NCBI RefSeq assembly: GCF_015476655.1
Contig: NZ_JABFHF010000008.1
Location: 124,001-188,000, forward strand
Direction: 5' to 3'
DNA: 64,000 nt
Source of the DNA: Aquiflexum lacus
Lineage (GTDB): Bacteria > Bacteroidota > Bacteroidia > Cytophagales > Cyclobacteriaceae
Shown: positions 1 through 9,314 of the stretch, piece after piece
Layout: each line of letters begins with the position of its first letter
How positions within the stretch are numbered: position 1 is the first letter of the stretch
Notes under the pieces: generated by a model
Told to the model about the DNA's origin: nothing
Databases searched by the model: none
What the model saw: only the letters and a program-made list of their open reading frames with translations
Translations under genes and position numbers: made by a program

Positions 1-533
1 AGAAAATGCCAGTAGGTCACGCACATTTCCATGGTATGCATGTTTTTGGAATGTACCTGATATCTAAAGGACGAAATTAATACAATAATTAGAAATATCA
101 CACCACTGACCAAGTGTAATCCATGCAATCCAGTGAAAACATAAAGAAATGAACCTGCAGGGTTACCTACAAAGAAAACATCTCTATCTACCAAAGCTGC
201 CCAACTGTACCACTGACCTATGAGAAATGCTACTCCAAGTATTGAGGTAAGAATCATTCCAAGCCTAATTTTTGAAAGATCATCTTTTTTTGCAGCCATG
301 TAGGCCCAATGTAATGTTATACTGCTCAGAATTATAATGGCTGAATTATACCAGAATATGTCAGGCAAATCAAATTCCAACCAATTCCCCTCTGACTGTC
401 TCACTATGTATGCACTCGTCAATGATGCAAAGATCATAACGACTGTAACAATAAAGAGCCATAAGGCAAATTTCTTGGGGTGCATAGCAATTGGTTGCTC
501 AGCGCCCTCTATATATGCATATTTTTCTTCCAT
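1..533 (-). CDS. coxC: Cytochrome c oxidase subunit III (3' end outside window)
   Basis: This is the polytopic subunit III of the aa3-type oxidase in the inner membrane. Reading leftward from the ATG at 531-533 gives about 177 residues starting MEEKYAYIEGAEQPIAMHPK. Several hydrophobic helices follow, with the subunit III-type segments FTGLHGLHLVSGVIF and TYWHF. The reading frame is still open at position 1, so the C-terminus lies outside the window. It starts 2 nt after the ctaB stop and is the last visible gene of the act-cox operon. The frame was translated by hand. The identification rests on the HGLHLVSG segment and on its place beside coxA, coxB, ctaA and ctaB. Confidence 0.9.
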   Translation of the reverse strand, partial: MEEKYAYIEGAEQPIAMHPKKFALWLFIVTVVMIFASLTSAYIVRQSEGNWLEFDLPDIFWYNSAIIILSSITLHWAYMAAKKDDLSKIRLGMILTSILGVAFLIGQWYSWAALVDRDVFFVGNPAGSFLYVFTGLHGLHLVSGVIFLIIVLISSFRYQVHSKNMHTMEMCVTYWHF

Positions 534-535
534 GA

Positions 536-1438
536 CTAAACTTTATCTAATAAATAAGCTATTTGAACAATCGGAAGATACAAGAATGATCCAAACATAA
601 TCTTTAAGGCTGACTTTCTCGAACAATCTTTCATCAATGAGAAAGTCTGTGCCAAGAACAAAACCCCGCATATTGTAGCAACAATTCCTGAATTCAAACC
701 CGTTAATCCAAAATAGGTAGGTAACAAACCCAATGGGATTAAAAACAAGGTATATATCATTATTTGAATAGCTGTATTCAAATCTTTCTTCCCTCCGCTA
801 GGAAGCAATTTGAAGCCGGCTCTTTTGTAATCTTCATCACTCACCCATGCAATTGCCCAAAAATGAGGAAATTGCCATATAAATTGAATTCCAAATATTA
901 TTAATGCTTCATGCGAAATTGCACCAGTTGCAGCAGTCCATCCTAATAATGGTGGCATGGCACCAGGAATGGCGCCAACAAACACTGCTATAGGTCCGAC
1001 TCTTTTGAGCGGCGTGTAAACAAATACATAGAGTATCATGCTCACAATCCCAAGTATTGTGGTTAAGGGATTGGTAAAAATCCATAAAATGGAAATACCT
1101 AAGAAAGCAATCAGAGAAGTAAACCAGTATGCTTCTTTTAGGGATATCTGATTTAAAGGCAAGGGACGGTTTTCTGTCCTTTTCATTAATTTATCATAAT
1201 CACGCTCCCATATTTCATTTGCAGCTCCAGATGCTCCACTGATTAGGAAGCCCCCGACCATCAAGGCAAAAAACTTGCCCCATGAAAAGACTACTCCGGA
1301 ATCACCTAATATAAAACCAAAAACAGCGGAGAAAGTCACCAAAGCTGAAAGTCGAAACTTAATCAACTCAAAGTAAATCTTAGATCTTAAGACCAAGAAA
1401 TCCAGTAATGTGTCTTCTGTTAAATTTAAAGTTCTCAT
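536..1438 (-). CDS. ctaB: Protoheme IX farnesyltransferase (heme O synthase)
   Basis: A 300-residue UbiA-superfamily prenyltransferase that adds a farnesyl chain to heme b to make heme O, the precursor of the heme A used by the oxidase encoded alongside. The allylic diphosphate/Mg-binding signature is visible as NEIWERDYDKLMKRTENRPL near residue 95, the heme O synthase form of the UbiA aspartate motif. About nine membrane helices can be read. The start overlaps the ctaA stop by 4 nt, which suggests translational coupling. Length and motif are typical of the family. Confidence 0.95.
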   Translation of the reverse strand: MRTLNLTEDTLLDFLVLRSKIYFELIKFRLSALVTFSAVFGFILGDSGVVFSWGKFFALMVGGFLISGASGAANEIWERDYDKLMKRTENRPLPLNQISLKEAYWFTSLIAFLGISILWIFTNPLTTILGIVSMILYVFVYTPLKRVGPIAVFVGAIPGAMPPLLGWTAATGAISHEALIIFGIQFIWQFPHFWAIAWVSDEDYKRAGFKLLPSGGKKDLNTAIQIMIYTLFLIPLGLLPTYFGLTGLNSGIVATICGVLFLAQTFSLMKDCSRKSALKIMFGSFLYLPIVQIAYLLDKV

Positions 1439-2517
1439 GAACCTATTTTTTCAATTTTTAACTTTTTTTGATCACTCAATTGAAGTAGTATGACAAATTG
1501 AATCCCAATGATCAATGTTCCCATAAGTAGATGGATCGGCTGAAGGAAAGCAGGTATGGCAAAATATGCCATTCCGACGCCGCTCATTATTTCAATCACC
1601 AAAACCAAGATCAATATTTGCGACCATTTGAATACCCTAGCTTGTCTCATTGAGTATTTGTATATTTTATAGATAAACAACAAATGTACACCAAGTATTA
1701 ACAATGAATATGACCTGTGAATAAGAAAAGGCAATCCCAAATGACTCACCCATTCGCCTCTTAGCAAATTACCAAATTCAAATGCTATTCTATCTACACC
1801 TTCTCTTACTTGCGTCCCCAATACAATTTGAATAACCATCAACAAGAATGCAAATAGTAGTATTCCAAAGAGTCTATTTGGCTTTTCTGTCATCTTTTGC
1901 ACCGTGTAAGCCAAACGATGGGATCGGTAATGGACATATAATAAGAGACAGACAATCAACAATGCAAGCACCATGTGCAGGGTAATCATCCATGTCAACA
2001 AATTGGTCGAAACCACAATTGAGCCTATCCATGCCTGAAACAGGACAAGAACCATATTGAAGAAGGCAAGAATTGGAATAACTTTATCTTGATTCCACAA
2101 TGATATTGATCTGAATAAAGTAAGAAACACCAATATTCCAATCACAGCACCAATCAGCCTATTGATATATTCAATCCAAGTTTTTACAGGGTTAAATTCC
2201 TCTTCAATGAGAATACTTTTATCATTTTGGATTTCTGAAGCCTTTTCATGAAACCCTAAACTTTCCAATTGAGCTATAAACTTTTCATTTTTCTCAATCC
2301 TTTTGGCCAAGTAGATGTCCTGATAATCATTTGGGAGCTGATTCACACTTGTAGGTGGAATCCAGCTCCCAAAGCATTTAGGCCAGTCAGGACATCCCAT
2401 TCCGGAACCTGTACTACGTACAATCCCTCCGACCAGTATCAGAAAATAAACAGCTATCACAGTGATCAATGAGATCCTGCGAAAGCTGTTTATAGCATTA
2501 AGATTCTTTTGATTCAT
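1435..2517 (-). CDS. ctaA: Heme A synthase (COX15/CtaA family)
   Basis: A 360-residue membrane protein that oxidises the C8 methyl group of heme O to give heme A. The first helix is followed by the family signature VRSTGSGMGCPDWPKCFGSW with its cysteine pair (near residues 35-55). Conserved histidines lie in the helices around TLHMVLALL and HRSYSLLILGVH. A soluble loop of about 60 residues separates helices one and two, as in the longer COX15-like members. It overlaps coxA by 20 nt at its start and ctaB by 4 nt at its end, so all three are probably translated from one mRNA. Confidence 0.95.
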   Translation of the reverse strand: MNQKNLNAINSFRRISLITVIAVYFLILVGGIVRSTGSGMGCPDWPKCFGSWIPPTSVNQLPNDYQDIYLAKRIEKNEKFIAQLESLGFHEKASEIQNDKSILIEEEFNPVKTWIEYINRLIGAVIGILVFLTLFRSISLWNQDKVIPILAFFNMVLVLFQAWIGSIVVSTNLLTWMITLHMVLALLIVCLLLYVHYRSHRLAYTVQKMTEKPNRLFGILLFAFLLMVIQIVLGTQVREGVDRIAFEFGNLLRGEWVSHLGLPFLIHRSYSLLILGVHLLFIYKIYKYSMRQARVFKWSQILILVLVIEIMSGVGMAYFAIPAFLQPIHLLMGTLIIGIQFVILLQLSDQKKLKIEKIGS

Positions 2518-4387
2518 CGGCTACTAATACGGCCTCTTCATCTGCAATGATTTCTTTTTCAAGTTTTACCAATTCCTGTTCATGTGGCAAATTAGATTCA
2601 GGAGTAGCAGATAGGGGTACTGTTTGTGGAATGAAATCATCCTTAGCACCTGGCTTTGAATAATCATAAGGCCATCTGTAAACGGCAGGTATTTCTCCAG
2701 GCCAGTTTCCATGTCCAGGATGAAGTGGTGTAGTCCATTCAAGCGTATTGGATCTCCAAGGATTTAGAGACGCCACCCTTCCCTTGTACATGGAATAAAA
2801 GAAATTGAAAAGGAAAATAAGCTGTGCACCAAAAGTAATTATTGCTGCTACAGATACAAACATATTCAAGTCCGTATACATATTTGAGAATTCGAACCCA
2901 GTCCAAGAGTAATATCTCCTTGGAAATCCTGCAATACCTATATAATGCATTGGAAAGAATACTAGGTATACTCCAATAAAGGTCAACCAGAAGTGGACAT
3001 AACCAAGTCTGGCATCCATCATTCGACCAAACATTTTTGGGAACCAATGATAAACTCCTGCCATCAGACCAAAGAAGGATGCAGAACCCATTACCAAGTG
3101 AAAGTGGGCCACTACGAAATATGTATCGTGCAGTTGAATATCAATGGCAGAATTACCCAGAAATATACCTGTCAAACCACCCGAAATAAAGAAAGATACC
3201 AAACCAATAGAGAACAACATACCAGGAGTAAATATTAAGTTACCTCTCCATAGGGTAGTAAGATAGTTGAATACTTTTACTGCTGAGGGAATCGCGATAA
3301 TCAATGTCAAAAACATAAAGATTGAACCCAAGAAAGGATTTAATCCTGATACAAACATGTGGTGCGCCCAAACTACAAAGGATAAAATGGTGATGCCCAA
3401 CATAGAGATAATCATCGCCTTGTACCCAAATATTGGTTTTCTGGAATTGGTTGCTATGACTTCAGATGTAATACCCAACGCAGGTAACAAAACTATATAA
3501 ACTTCAGGGTGGCCCAAGAACCAGAATAGGTGCTGATATAAAACCGGACTACCACCTGTATTTGGTAAAGCTTCGCCTCCTATGTATATGTCAGATAGGT
3601 AAAAACTCGTACCGAAACTCCTATCAAACACCAAAAGAAGAGCGGCAGAGAATAATACTGGGAAAGACAAAAGACCAATAACGGCAGTTAAGAAAAATGC
3701 CCAAATTGTCAAAGGAAGTTTTGAAAAGGACATTCCTTTAGTTCTTAAATTGATTACCGTAGTAATGTAATTAATGCCTCCCAATAAAGAAGAAGCGATA
3801 AAGAATGTCATAGCAATCAACCACAGAGTCATCCCAAGACCAGATCCTGGCATGGCTTGTTCTAATGCTGAAAGAGGTGGATACACTACCCATCCGCCTG
3901 AGGCAGGGCCTGTTTCAATAAACAGAGAGATGAACATGATCAGACCTGACAGAAAAAAGAACCAGTAAGACAACATATTCATAAAACCCGATGCCATGTC
4001 TCTAGCTCCAATCTGAAGTGGAATCAAGAAATTGGAAAACGTACCACTTAAACCTGCAGTCAACACAAAAAATACCATTATGGTACCATGCATTGTAACT
4101 AGGGCCAAGTAAAATTCAGGATCTAGTCTCCCATCCGGAGTAATCCAACCTCTTAAGATAGGTCTCAGCCATTCTAGATCCATATCAGGAAACCCAAGCT
4201 GAAGCCTGAAAATAAGAGATAAGAGCCCACCTATAATAGCCCAAAACATCCCGGTAATCAAAAATTGTTTACCGATCATTTTATGGTCTTGTGAGAAAAT
4301 ATACTTAGTGATGAAATTTTCGTGGTGTTCATGATCATGGTGATCATGCGAAGCTTCATTGTGTGTAGCTGTGTGAGCTGTTGCCAT
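2498..4387 (-). CDS. coxA: Cytochrome c oxidase subunit I
   Basis: A 629-residue catalytic subunit carrying heme a and the heme a3-CuB centre in the inner membrane. HLFWFLGHPEVYIVLLPALG contains the CuB histidine and the tyrosine that cross-links to it in type A heme-copper oxidases. HDTYFVVAHFHLVMG carries the heme a3 and heme a histidine ligands. The N-terminus is His-rich before KYIFSQDHKMIGKQ, and the C-terminus is an acidic tail of about 60 residues. It lies 16 nt downstream of coxB and overlaps ctaA. Twelve or more helices and intact ligands indicate a working enzyme. Confidence 0.97.
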   Translation of the reverse strand: MATAHTATHNEASHDHHDHEHHENFITKYIFSQDHKMIGKQFLITGMFWAIIGGLLSLIFRLQLGFPDMDLEWLRPILRGWITPDGRLDPEFYLALVTMHGTIMVFFVLTAGLSGTFSNFLIPLQIGARDMASGFMNMLSYWFFFLSGLIMFISLFIETGPASGGWVVYPPLSALEQAMPGSGLGMTLWLIAMTFFIASSLLGGINYITTVINLRTKGMSFSKLPLTIWAFFLTAVIGLLSFPVLFSAALLLVFDRSFGTSFYLSDIYIGGEALPNTGGSPVLYQHLFWFLGHPEVYIVLLPALGITSEVIATNSRKPIFGYKAMIISMLGITILSFVVWAHHMFVSGLNPFLGSIFMFLTLIIAIPSAVKVFNYLTTLWRGNLIFTPGMLFSIGLVSFFISGGLTGIFLGNSAIDIQLHDTYFVVAHFHLVMGSASFFGLMAGVYHWFPKMFGRMMDARLGYVHFWLTFIGVYLVFFPMHYIGIAGFPRRYYSWTGFEFSNMYTDLNMFVSVAAIITFGAQLIFLFNFFYSMYKGRVASLNPWRSNTLEWTTPLHPGHGNWPGEIPAVYRWPYDYSKPGAKDDFIPQTVPLSATPESNLPHEQELVKLEKEIIADEEAVLVADESKES

Positions 4388-4403
4388 AATAATGATAATT
4401 TAA

Positions 4404-5438
4404 TTACTTATGTTCGCTGATGGTAATGTCAGCTAATTCTTTTAGTTCAATTGGAAGGTCTGCAACAAGAGATGGGTTATTAACAATATAAGGTTTTTGT
4501 TCTGATAGCCATTTCTTGAATTCAGCAGGCTCAACAACCCTTAATTCCTTTCGCATTGCGTTGTGGCCACGACCGCATATTTCTGTACATGCAATTTCAT
4601 AGACAAATTCAGGATCGTTAAGTTCTGCCCTCATTTCTTCTGTCGTTTTAGTGGGGGTAAACCAAAATCTCGTCGGCATACCTGGAACTGCGTCCATTTT
4701 CAAACGCATGTGAGGTGCAAAGACTGAATGCAGCACATCTCTGGCTCTTATTCTGAACAAAACAGGCTCTCCTTTTGGAATAACGACTACAGGGGATGAG
4801 AAATCATCAAATGAATTTTTGTCAGTAAAATCTATACCTGAAATATTGGATGCATTAGTCAGACGATAGTCATTTTCACCCAAAACATTATCCAAACCAG
4901 GATATCTCACTTCCCAAGCAAATTGATATCCCATCAATTCAACTACATGTGAATTTTCAGGTGCGGGTTTTGTAATGTCTGACCATGCCTTCCATCCACC
5001 AATAACCAATGCAGCAAGAACAAAAGCAGGAACAATCGTCCATATGAGCTCAAGCTTGTTATTATCAGGATAGAAATCTGCTTTCCTGCCCTCTTTAAAT
5101 TGATACTTATAAGGAAACCAAAATAAAAGCACGTGTGTAATCAAAAAAACGATTCCGGTAATCGCCATAGTAATCCAGAATAACTGATCTGTAATGACAC
5201 CATGCTCTGATGCAATTGGCAGCTGATAATTGTTATATTCTTTTATCGAATACCAAATCATCCATGTACCAGCTACAACCATGAAAACAATAAACAAGAA
5301 GGCATTCACTTTATTACTTCCTGATGCAATTTTTTTGTCACTGCCTTTGACTACAGAAACAAGTGTTTGGATCCTGTATACCATCCATATGATGAATAGT
5401 AATAAGACAATACCTACTATAATTAGAAATCCGTACAT
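4404..5438 (-). CDS. coxB: Cytochrome c oxidase subunit II (CuA subunit)
   Basis: A 344-residue subunit that takes electrons from cytochrome c through the binuclear CuA site. The CuA motif CTEICGRGHNAM is intact near residue 285, with the first His ligand in VLHSVFAPHMRLKMD. Three hydrophobic stretches are seen (about residues 3-20, 50-65 and 90-110) before the periplasmic cupredoxin domain, one more than the usual two. There is no fused cytochrome c domain, so the electron donor must be a separate cytochrome, plausibly the act complex itself. It sits 21 nt downstream of actF and 16 nt upstream of coxA. Confidence 0.95.
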   Translation of the reverse strand: MYGFLIIVGIVLLLFIIWMVYRIQTLVSVVKGSDKKIASGSNKVNAFLFIVFMVVAGTWMIWYSIKEYNNYQLPIASEHGVITDQLFWITMAITGIVFLITHVLLFWFPYKYQFKEGRKADFYPDNNKLELIWTIVPAFVLAALVIGGWKAWSDITKPAPENSHVVELMGYQFAWEVRYPGLDNVLGENDYRLTNASNISGIDFTDKNSFDDFSSPVVVIPKGEPVLFRIRARDVLHSVFAPHMRLKMDAVPGMPTRFWFTPTKTTEEMRAELNDPEFVYEIACTEICGRGHNAMRKELRVVEPAEFKKWLSEQKPYIVNNPSLVADLPIELKELADITISEHK

Positions 5439-5459
5439 AACTTTAAACTTTTCGGATAA

Positions 5460-6752
5460 TTAAATGTGATGATGATAACTTTCCTCCAACATTGGATGAT
5501 TTTTGGCAATCAGATTACCTTTTGCAAGATTACTCATGAGAACAAAAGCAAAGGCTGAGGCATAAACCAGTAACATTCCTATTTCCATTAACCCAAATCC
5601 TCCATTCTGACCTAGCGTACCTGGCTGAACCATCAAGAAGAAATCGAACCAGTGACCTAAGATAATCAATGAACAAACTAATTTCAGGAATACACCCAAC
5701 CTTTTTGCATCTCTAGTCATAAGAACAAGGAAAGGTAATACAAAGTTTAACCCTAGATTTACAAAAATGTACGGGCTGTACACATCACTCTGAAGTCTTT
5801 CTACAAAGTAAAATGTCTCTTCAGGAATGTGGGCGTAATAAATCAAAAGGAACTGTGAAAACCAGATATAAGTCCAGAAGATTGAGAAGGCAAAAACGAA
5901 TTTACCTAAATCATGGATATGATTTTCATTCACCATTTCAAGATAACCCTGACCTTTCAAATACAAGGTGACAAGTGTGATTGCAGATAAACCAGCTACA
6001 AACCAAGAAGCAAATACATACCAGCCAAACATGGTTGAGAACCAGTGAGTATCTATGGAAAGAACCCAATCCCAAGCAGCAATAGAAGATGAAACCGCAA
6101 AGAAAATAAGAAACAGTGCAGACCATTTTCTCATTCTATAGAAATACTCGTTACCTCCCTGAATATCCTGCTCGAAGGAAAGTGTTTTCAATTTGTTGAA
6201 AAAGAAAACCCAAAAACCAAAGAACGCTACCATTCTGACAATAAAGAACAAAGGAAATGTTCCTTTTTCCATTGGCCAATAGAAATATGAGCCTTTACCA
6301 TCGATGATCGGATCGTACTCAGGTCCTGTTTTGTCAAATAAATAACTGTGAGTCCAATGAAATAAATCATGATTGAACAGAAAAAAACTAACGAGCATCA
6401 AAACAGCAGCAATTGGAAGCCAATTCCCGAAAGCCAAGAATACTCTAAGCAAAGGTGTTGACCATCCTGCCTGTGCAGCATATTGGATTGCGAAGAAGAA
6501 AACTCCGATGACTGCAATTCCTGTGAAATAGACATTATTGATCCAGATATTGGCATATAACCTATGGTACCAATGAAAGGCATGACCTGCTTCATCACCA
6601 TGACCTTGGTCATGTCCACCGAACATGGCAGCAATGATTCCTGCTATAAGAATCACAGCACCTATGCCTAAAACAATAAATATAGATTTTTTCAGCCCCG
6701 CTGAAAACTCATATTTTTGATCCAAATTATAATTTGTGTTACTGTGTGCCAT
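5460..6752 (-). CDS. actF: Alternative complex III membrane subunit ActF
   Basis: A 430-residue polytopic protein, the second quinol-site-type membrane subunit of alternative complex III (related to ActC/NrfD/PsrC). About ten hydrophobic helices are visible. The N-terminal part has a His-rich loop between helices one and two (near residues 47-63) and the C-terminus ends in a His run. It follows actE by 2 nt and precedes coxB by 21 nt, the gene order expected when the complex donates electrons directly to an aa3 oxidase. The assignment relies on length, helix pattern and position in the act operon. Confidence 0.92.
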   Translation of the reverse strand: MAHSNTNYNLDQKYEFSAGLKKSIFIVLGIGAVILIAGIIAAMFGGHDQGHGDEAGHAFHWYHRLYANIWINNVYFTGIAVIGVFFFAIQYAAQAGWSTPLLRVFLAFGNWLPIAAVLMLVSFFLFNHDLFHWTHSYLFDKTGPEYDPIIDGKGSYFYWPMEKGTFPLFFIVRMVAFFGFWVFFFNKLKTLSFEQDIQGGNEYFYRMRKWSALFLIFFAVSSSIAAWDWVLSIDTHWFSTMFGWYVFASWFVAGLSAITLVTLYLKGQGYLEMVNENHIHDLGKFVFAFSIFWTYIWFSQFLLIYYAHIPEETFYFVERLQSDVYSPYIFVNLGLNFVLPFLVLMTRDAKRLGVFLKLVCSLIILGHWFDFFLMVQPGTLGQNGGFGLMEIGMLLVYASAFAFVLMSNLAKGNLIAKNHPMLEESYHHHI

Positions 6753-6754
6753 GT

Positions 6755-7390
6755 TTATTGTTTCTGAATTTCTTGTTTAACATAGTGAACAATCTTCCAG
6801 ATTCTTTCTTGGGGAATCTGTGAACCATGAGCACCCATCCTTCCTTTGCCTTTCATGATTACATGAAAGATGTGTCCTTCAGGTAAGTTTATATATGCGC
6901 CACCCTTCAGGTTGGCAACACCACCAATAACCTCTCCTGCTTTACCATCACCCTCACCCCCGGCACCATGACAAGCGACACAATATTGGGCGTATAATAC
7001 CTTACCTTCACCCAAGACCTTATCTGAAAATTCGACCGGATTTTCTATTTCGGCCGCTGCTTCCAGTTCAAAGGCTTTAAGTCTGTAAGGTAAATAACCA
7101 TCCTTGGTTCTAGGAACTGTGTTGGCAACAGGTTCCCTCATATTCATTCTATGAGGATTATTTGAATTACTGTTGTAAAATTCGCCTCTACCGTCCTCTC
7201 TGGAAGAAAGCCAGCTTCCCTCATCTTCATTGATGATTTGGGTCAAAGGCTCATAAGGGACAGAATTGTACATTTGAGGAGCAAACTCGTAACCAGGATC
7301 ATCTCCTGAGGCTCCACAGGATGCCAATCCAAATGAAAGCCCTGCTATAGCAATGATATATATCGAATGTCTGATTTTCATATCTTTCAT
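6755..7390 (-). CDS. actE: Alternative complex III monoheme cytochrome c lipoprotein ActE
   Basis: A lipid-anchored monoheme c-type cytochrome of alternative complex III. The single heme motif CVACH lies in the C-terminal third, followed by a Met/Gly-rich stretch typical of small cytochrome c domains. The start at 7390 gives MKDMKIRHSIYIIAIAGLSF and then a lipobox ending in LASC, so the mature protein should be acylated. An in-frame ATG at 7427-7429 would overlap actD and put a charged stretch before the signal peptide, so I prefer 7390. The ATG at 7381 is equally acceptable. An AGGAAA stretch lies just upstream of 7390. Confidence 0.92.
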   Translation of the reverse strand: MKDMKIRHSIYIIAIAGLSFGLASCGASGDDPGYEFAPQMYNSVPYEPLTQIINEDEGSWLSSREDGRGEFYNSNSNNPHRMNMREPVANTVPRTKDGYLPYRLKAFELEAAAEIENPVEFSDKVLGEGKVLYAQYCVACHGAGGEGDGKAGEVIGGVANLKGGAYINLPEGHIFHVIMKGKGRMGAHGSQIPQERIWKIVHYVKQEIQKQ

Positions 7391-7394
7391 TTTC

Positions 7395-7925
7395 CTATTC
7401 GAAACTTTTTTTATTAATCTCAGATGCATCGGCAGACTTCAGCACATCACTTAACATTTCTTCGCCGAAATTAGCGTTTACAGCTAGATCAATGGCAATT
7501 ACATGCTTATCATCGGTAATTCTAAGGTCAAAGATTTTAGGTTGTCCCCAAGGCTTAAGATTACTTGAAACCAAAAAGACACCCACCATTCCAAATGCGG
7601 ACAACAAAACTGTCATCTCAAATGTGACAGGAATAAAAGATGGGAAAGCGGCAAAATCTTTACCACCTATAATCATTGGCCAATCAAATTTCATCATGTA
7701 AAACTGCATGGTCAGCGCCAAGATGGTTCCAAGCAATCCAAAAATGAATGCTGCAATCGGTAACTTACTTCTATTGTATCCCAAGACCTCATCTAACCCG
7801 TGAACAGGGAATGGTGAATAAACTTCATGAATCTTGACTCCTGCTTTTCTGATTTTGCTCACTGCATTCATCAAAACATCCTCATCTTCATAGACACCTA
7901 GGATAAAATTTTTATCTCTTTCCAT
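7395..7925 (-). CDS. actD: Alternative complex III subunit ActD (DUF3341)
   Basis: A 176-residue DUF3341 protein. The N-terminal soluble part (FILGVYEDEDVLMNAVSKIR) is followed by two membrane helices at about residues 57-75 and 100-122. ActD is a non-cofactor subunit that packs against the membrane core of alternative complex III. It lies between actC (4-nt gap) and actE (4-nt gap to the preferred actE start). Sequence length, the two-helix pattern and context all agree. Confidence 0.92.
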   Translation of the reverse strand: MERDKNFILGVYEDEDVLMNAVSKIRKAGVKIHEVYSPFPVHGLDEVLGYNRSKLPIAAFIFGLLGTILALTMQFYMMKFDWPMIIGGKDFAAFPSFIPVTFEMTVLLSAFGMVGVFLVSSNLKPWGQPKIFDLRITDDKHVIAIDLAVNANFGEEMLSDVLKSADASEINKKSFE

Positions 7926-7929
7926 GTTA

Positions 7930-9294
7930 TTAATTATTTACTTTTTTAGAAGATGATTTTAAGATTGATTTCACTTCAAACATGTTGATTACCGGGAAAA
8001 ACTTCGCAAAAAGGAAGAATAAGGTAAAGAACAATCCGAAAGTGAAAAGATAAACTCCAACATCTGCCCAAGTCGGATAGAACATCGCCCATGATGATGG
8101 TAGGAAATCTCTATGCAGGGACGTCACTATAATTACAAATCTTTCAAACCACATTCCTATGTTCACAACCAATGAAAGTATAAAGGTAGCCACAATAGAA
8201 GTTCTGATTTTTTTGAACCAGAAAAGCTGTGGAGAGATCACATTACAAGTCATCATAGTCCAATAAGCCCAGAAATAAGGACCGAAAGCCCTATTGACAA
8301 ATGCATACTGTTCAGCAGCAACTCCTGAGTACCAAGCCATAAAAAACTCAGTAATGTAGGCAATACCTACTATGGAACCTGTGATGATGATTACAATATT
8401 CATCAGTTCAATATGGCCAATTGTGATATAATCCTCTAAGTGAAATACCTTTCTTGTAACGATCATGAGTGTCAACACCATGGCGAAACCGGAGAAAATT
8501 GCTCCCGCTACAAAGTATGGCGGGAAAATTGTCGTGTGCCAACCTGGAATAACCGATGTAGCAAAGTCAAAAGATACAATTGTATGCACTGAAAGCACTA
8601 GTGGGGTAGCCAAACCTGCCAAAATTAATGCAACTGATTCAAATCTACTCCAAGTTCTTGCAGCCCCGTCCCATCCAAGAGCCAAAGCACCATAAATTGA
8701 CTTTCTAATCCCTGTGGCACGGTCTCTAATAGTAGCGAAGTCAGGTACTAAACTGACATACCAGAAAACCAGCGAAACAGAGAAATAGGTAGAAATTGCA
8801 AAAACGTCCCATAACAGAGGTGAGTTAAAATTAACCCATAATGAACCAAAGGTATTTGGCAAGGGAAGCGCCCAATAAGCTCCCAACCAAGGCCTTCCCA
8901 TGTGAATAATTGGGAAAATTGCAGCACAGATAACCGCAAATATGGTCATCGCCTCTGCAGCCCTGTTAATCGCCATTCTCCATTTTTGTCTGAACAATAA
9001 TAGTACTGCTGAAATCAAAGTACCGGCGTGACCGATACCCACCCACCAAACAAAATTAGTAATGTCCCATGCCCAACCAACTGTTTTGTTAAGACCCCAC
9101 ATTCCAATGCCTTCCCAGAGTGTTGCTGCCAAGGCAATGAATCCCAATGCCAATGCTCCAACGGAAACAAGGAAAGCGAGCAACCAAGACATACTTGGCT
9201 TGCCCTCCACTTGTCTGGAAATGTCATGTGTGACGTCTTTTAAGGTTTTACCGCCGGTAATCAGCGGATCGCGTACGGATGAAGTAACCTGCAT
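7930..9294 (-). CDS. actC: Alternative complex III quinol-binding membrane subunit ActC (NrfD family)
   Basis: A 454-residue NrfD/PsrC-type integral membrane protein, the subunit that binds menaquinol in alternative complex III. Helices begin near residue 38 after a soluble N-terminus. Typical segments include [20 protein letters not shown] and [17 protein letters not shown], and about ten helices can be counted. It sits 20 nt after actB and 4 nt before actD. ActC and ActF are homologous in the known complexes, and the two here are similar in size and helix number. Confidence 0.95.
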   Translation of the reverse strand: MQVTSSVRDPLITGGKTLKDVTHDISRQVEGKPSMSWLLAFLVSVGALALGFIALAATLWEGIGMWGLNKTVGWAWDITNFVWWVGIGHAGTLISAVLLLFRQKWRMAINRAAEAMTIFAVICAAIFPIIHMGRPWLGAYWALPLPNTFGSLWVNFNSPLLWDVFAISTYFSVSLVFWYVSLVPDFATIRDRATGIRKSIYGALALGWDGAARTWSRFESVALILAGLATPLVLSVHTIVSFDFATSVIPGWHTTIFPPYFVAGAIFSGFAMVLTLMIVTRKVFHLEDYITIGHIELMNIVIIITGSIVGIAYITEFFMAWYSGVAAEQYAFVNRAFGPYFWAYWTMMTCNVISPQLFWFKKIRTSIVATFILSLVVNIGMWFERFVIIVTSLHRDFLPSSWAMFYPTWADVGVYLFTFGLFFTLFFLFAKFFPVINMFEVKSILKSSSKKVNN

Positions 9295-9314
9295 ATCTTA
9301 TAAAATTATTTTAT

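Noticed and set aside
7391-7429. Longer start for actE
   Set aside because: It overlaps the end of actD and moves the lipoprotein signal away from the N-terminus.
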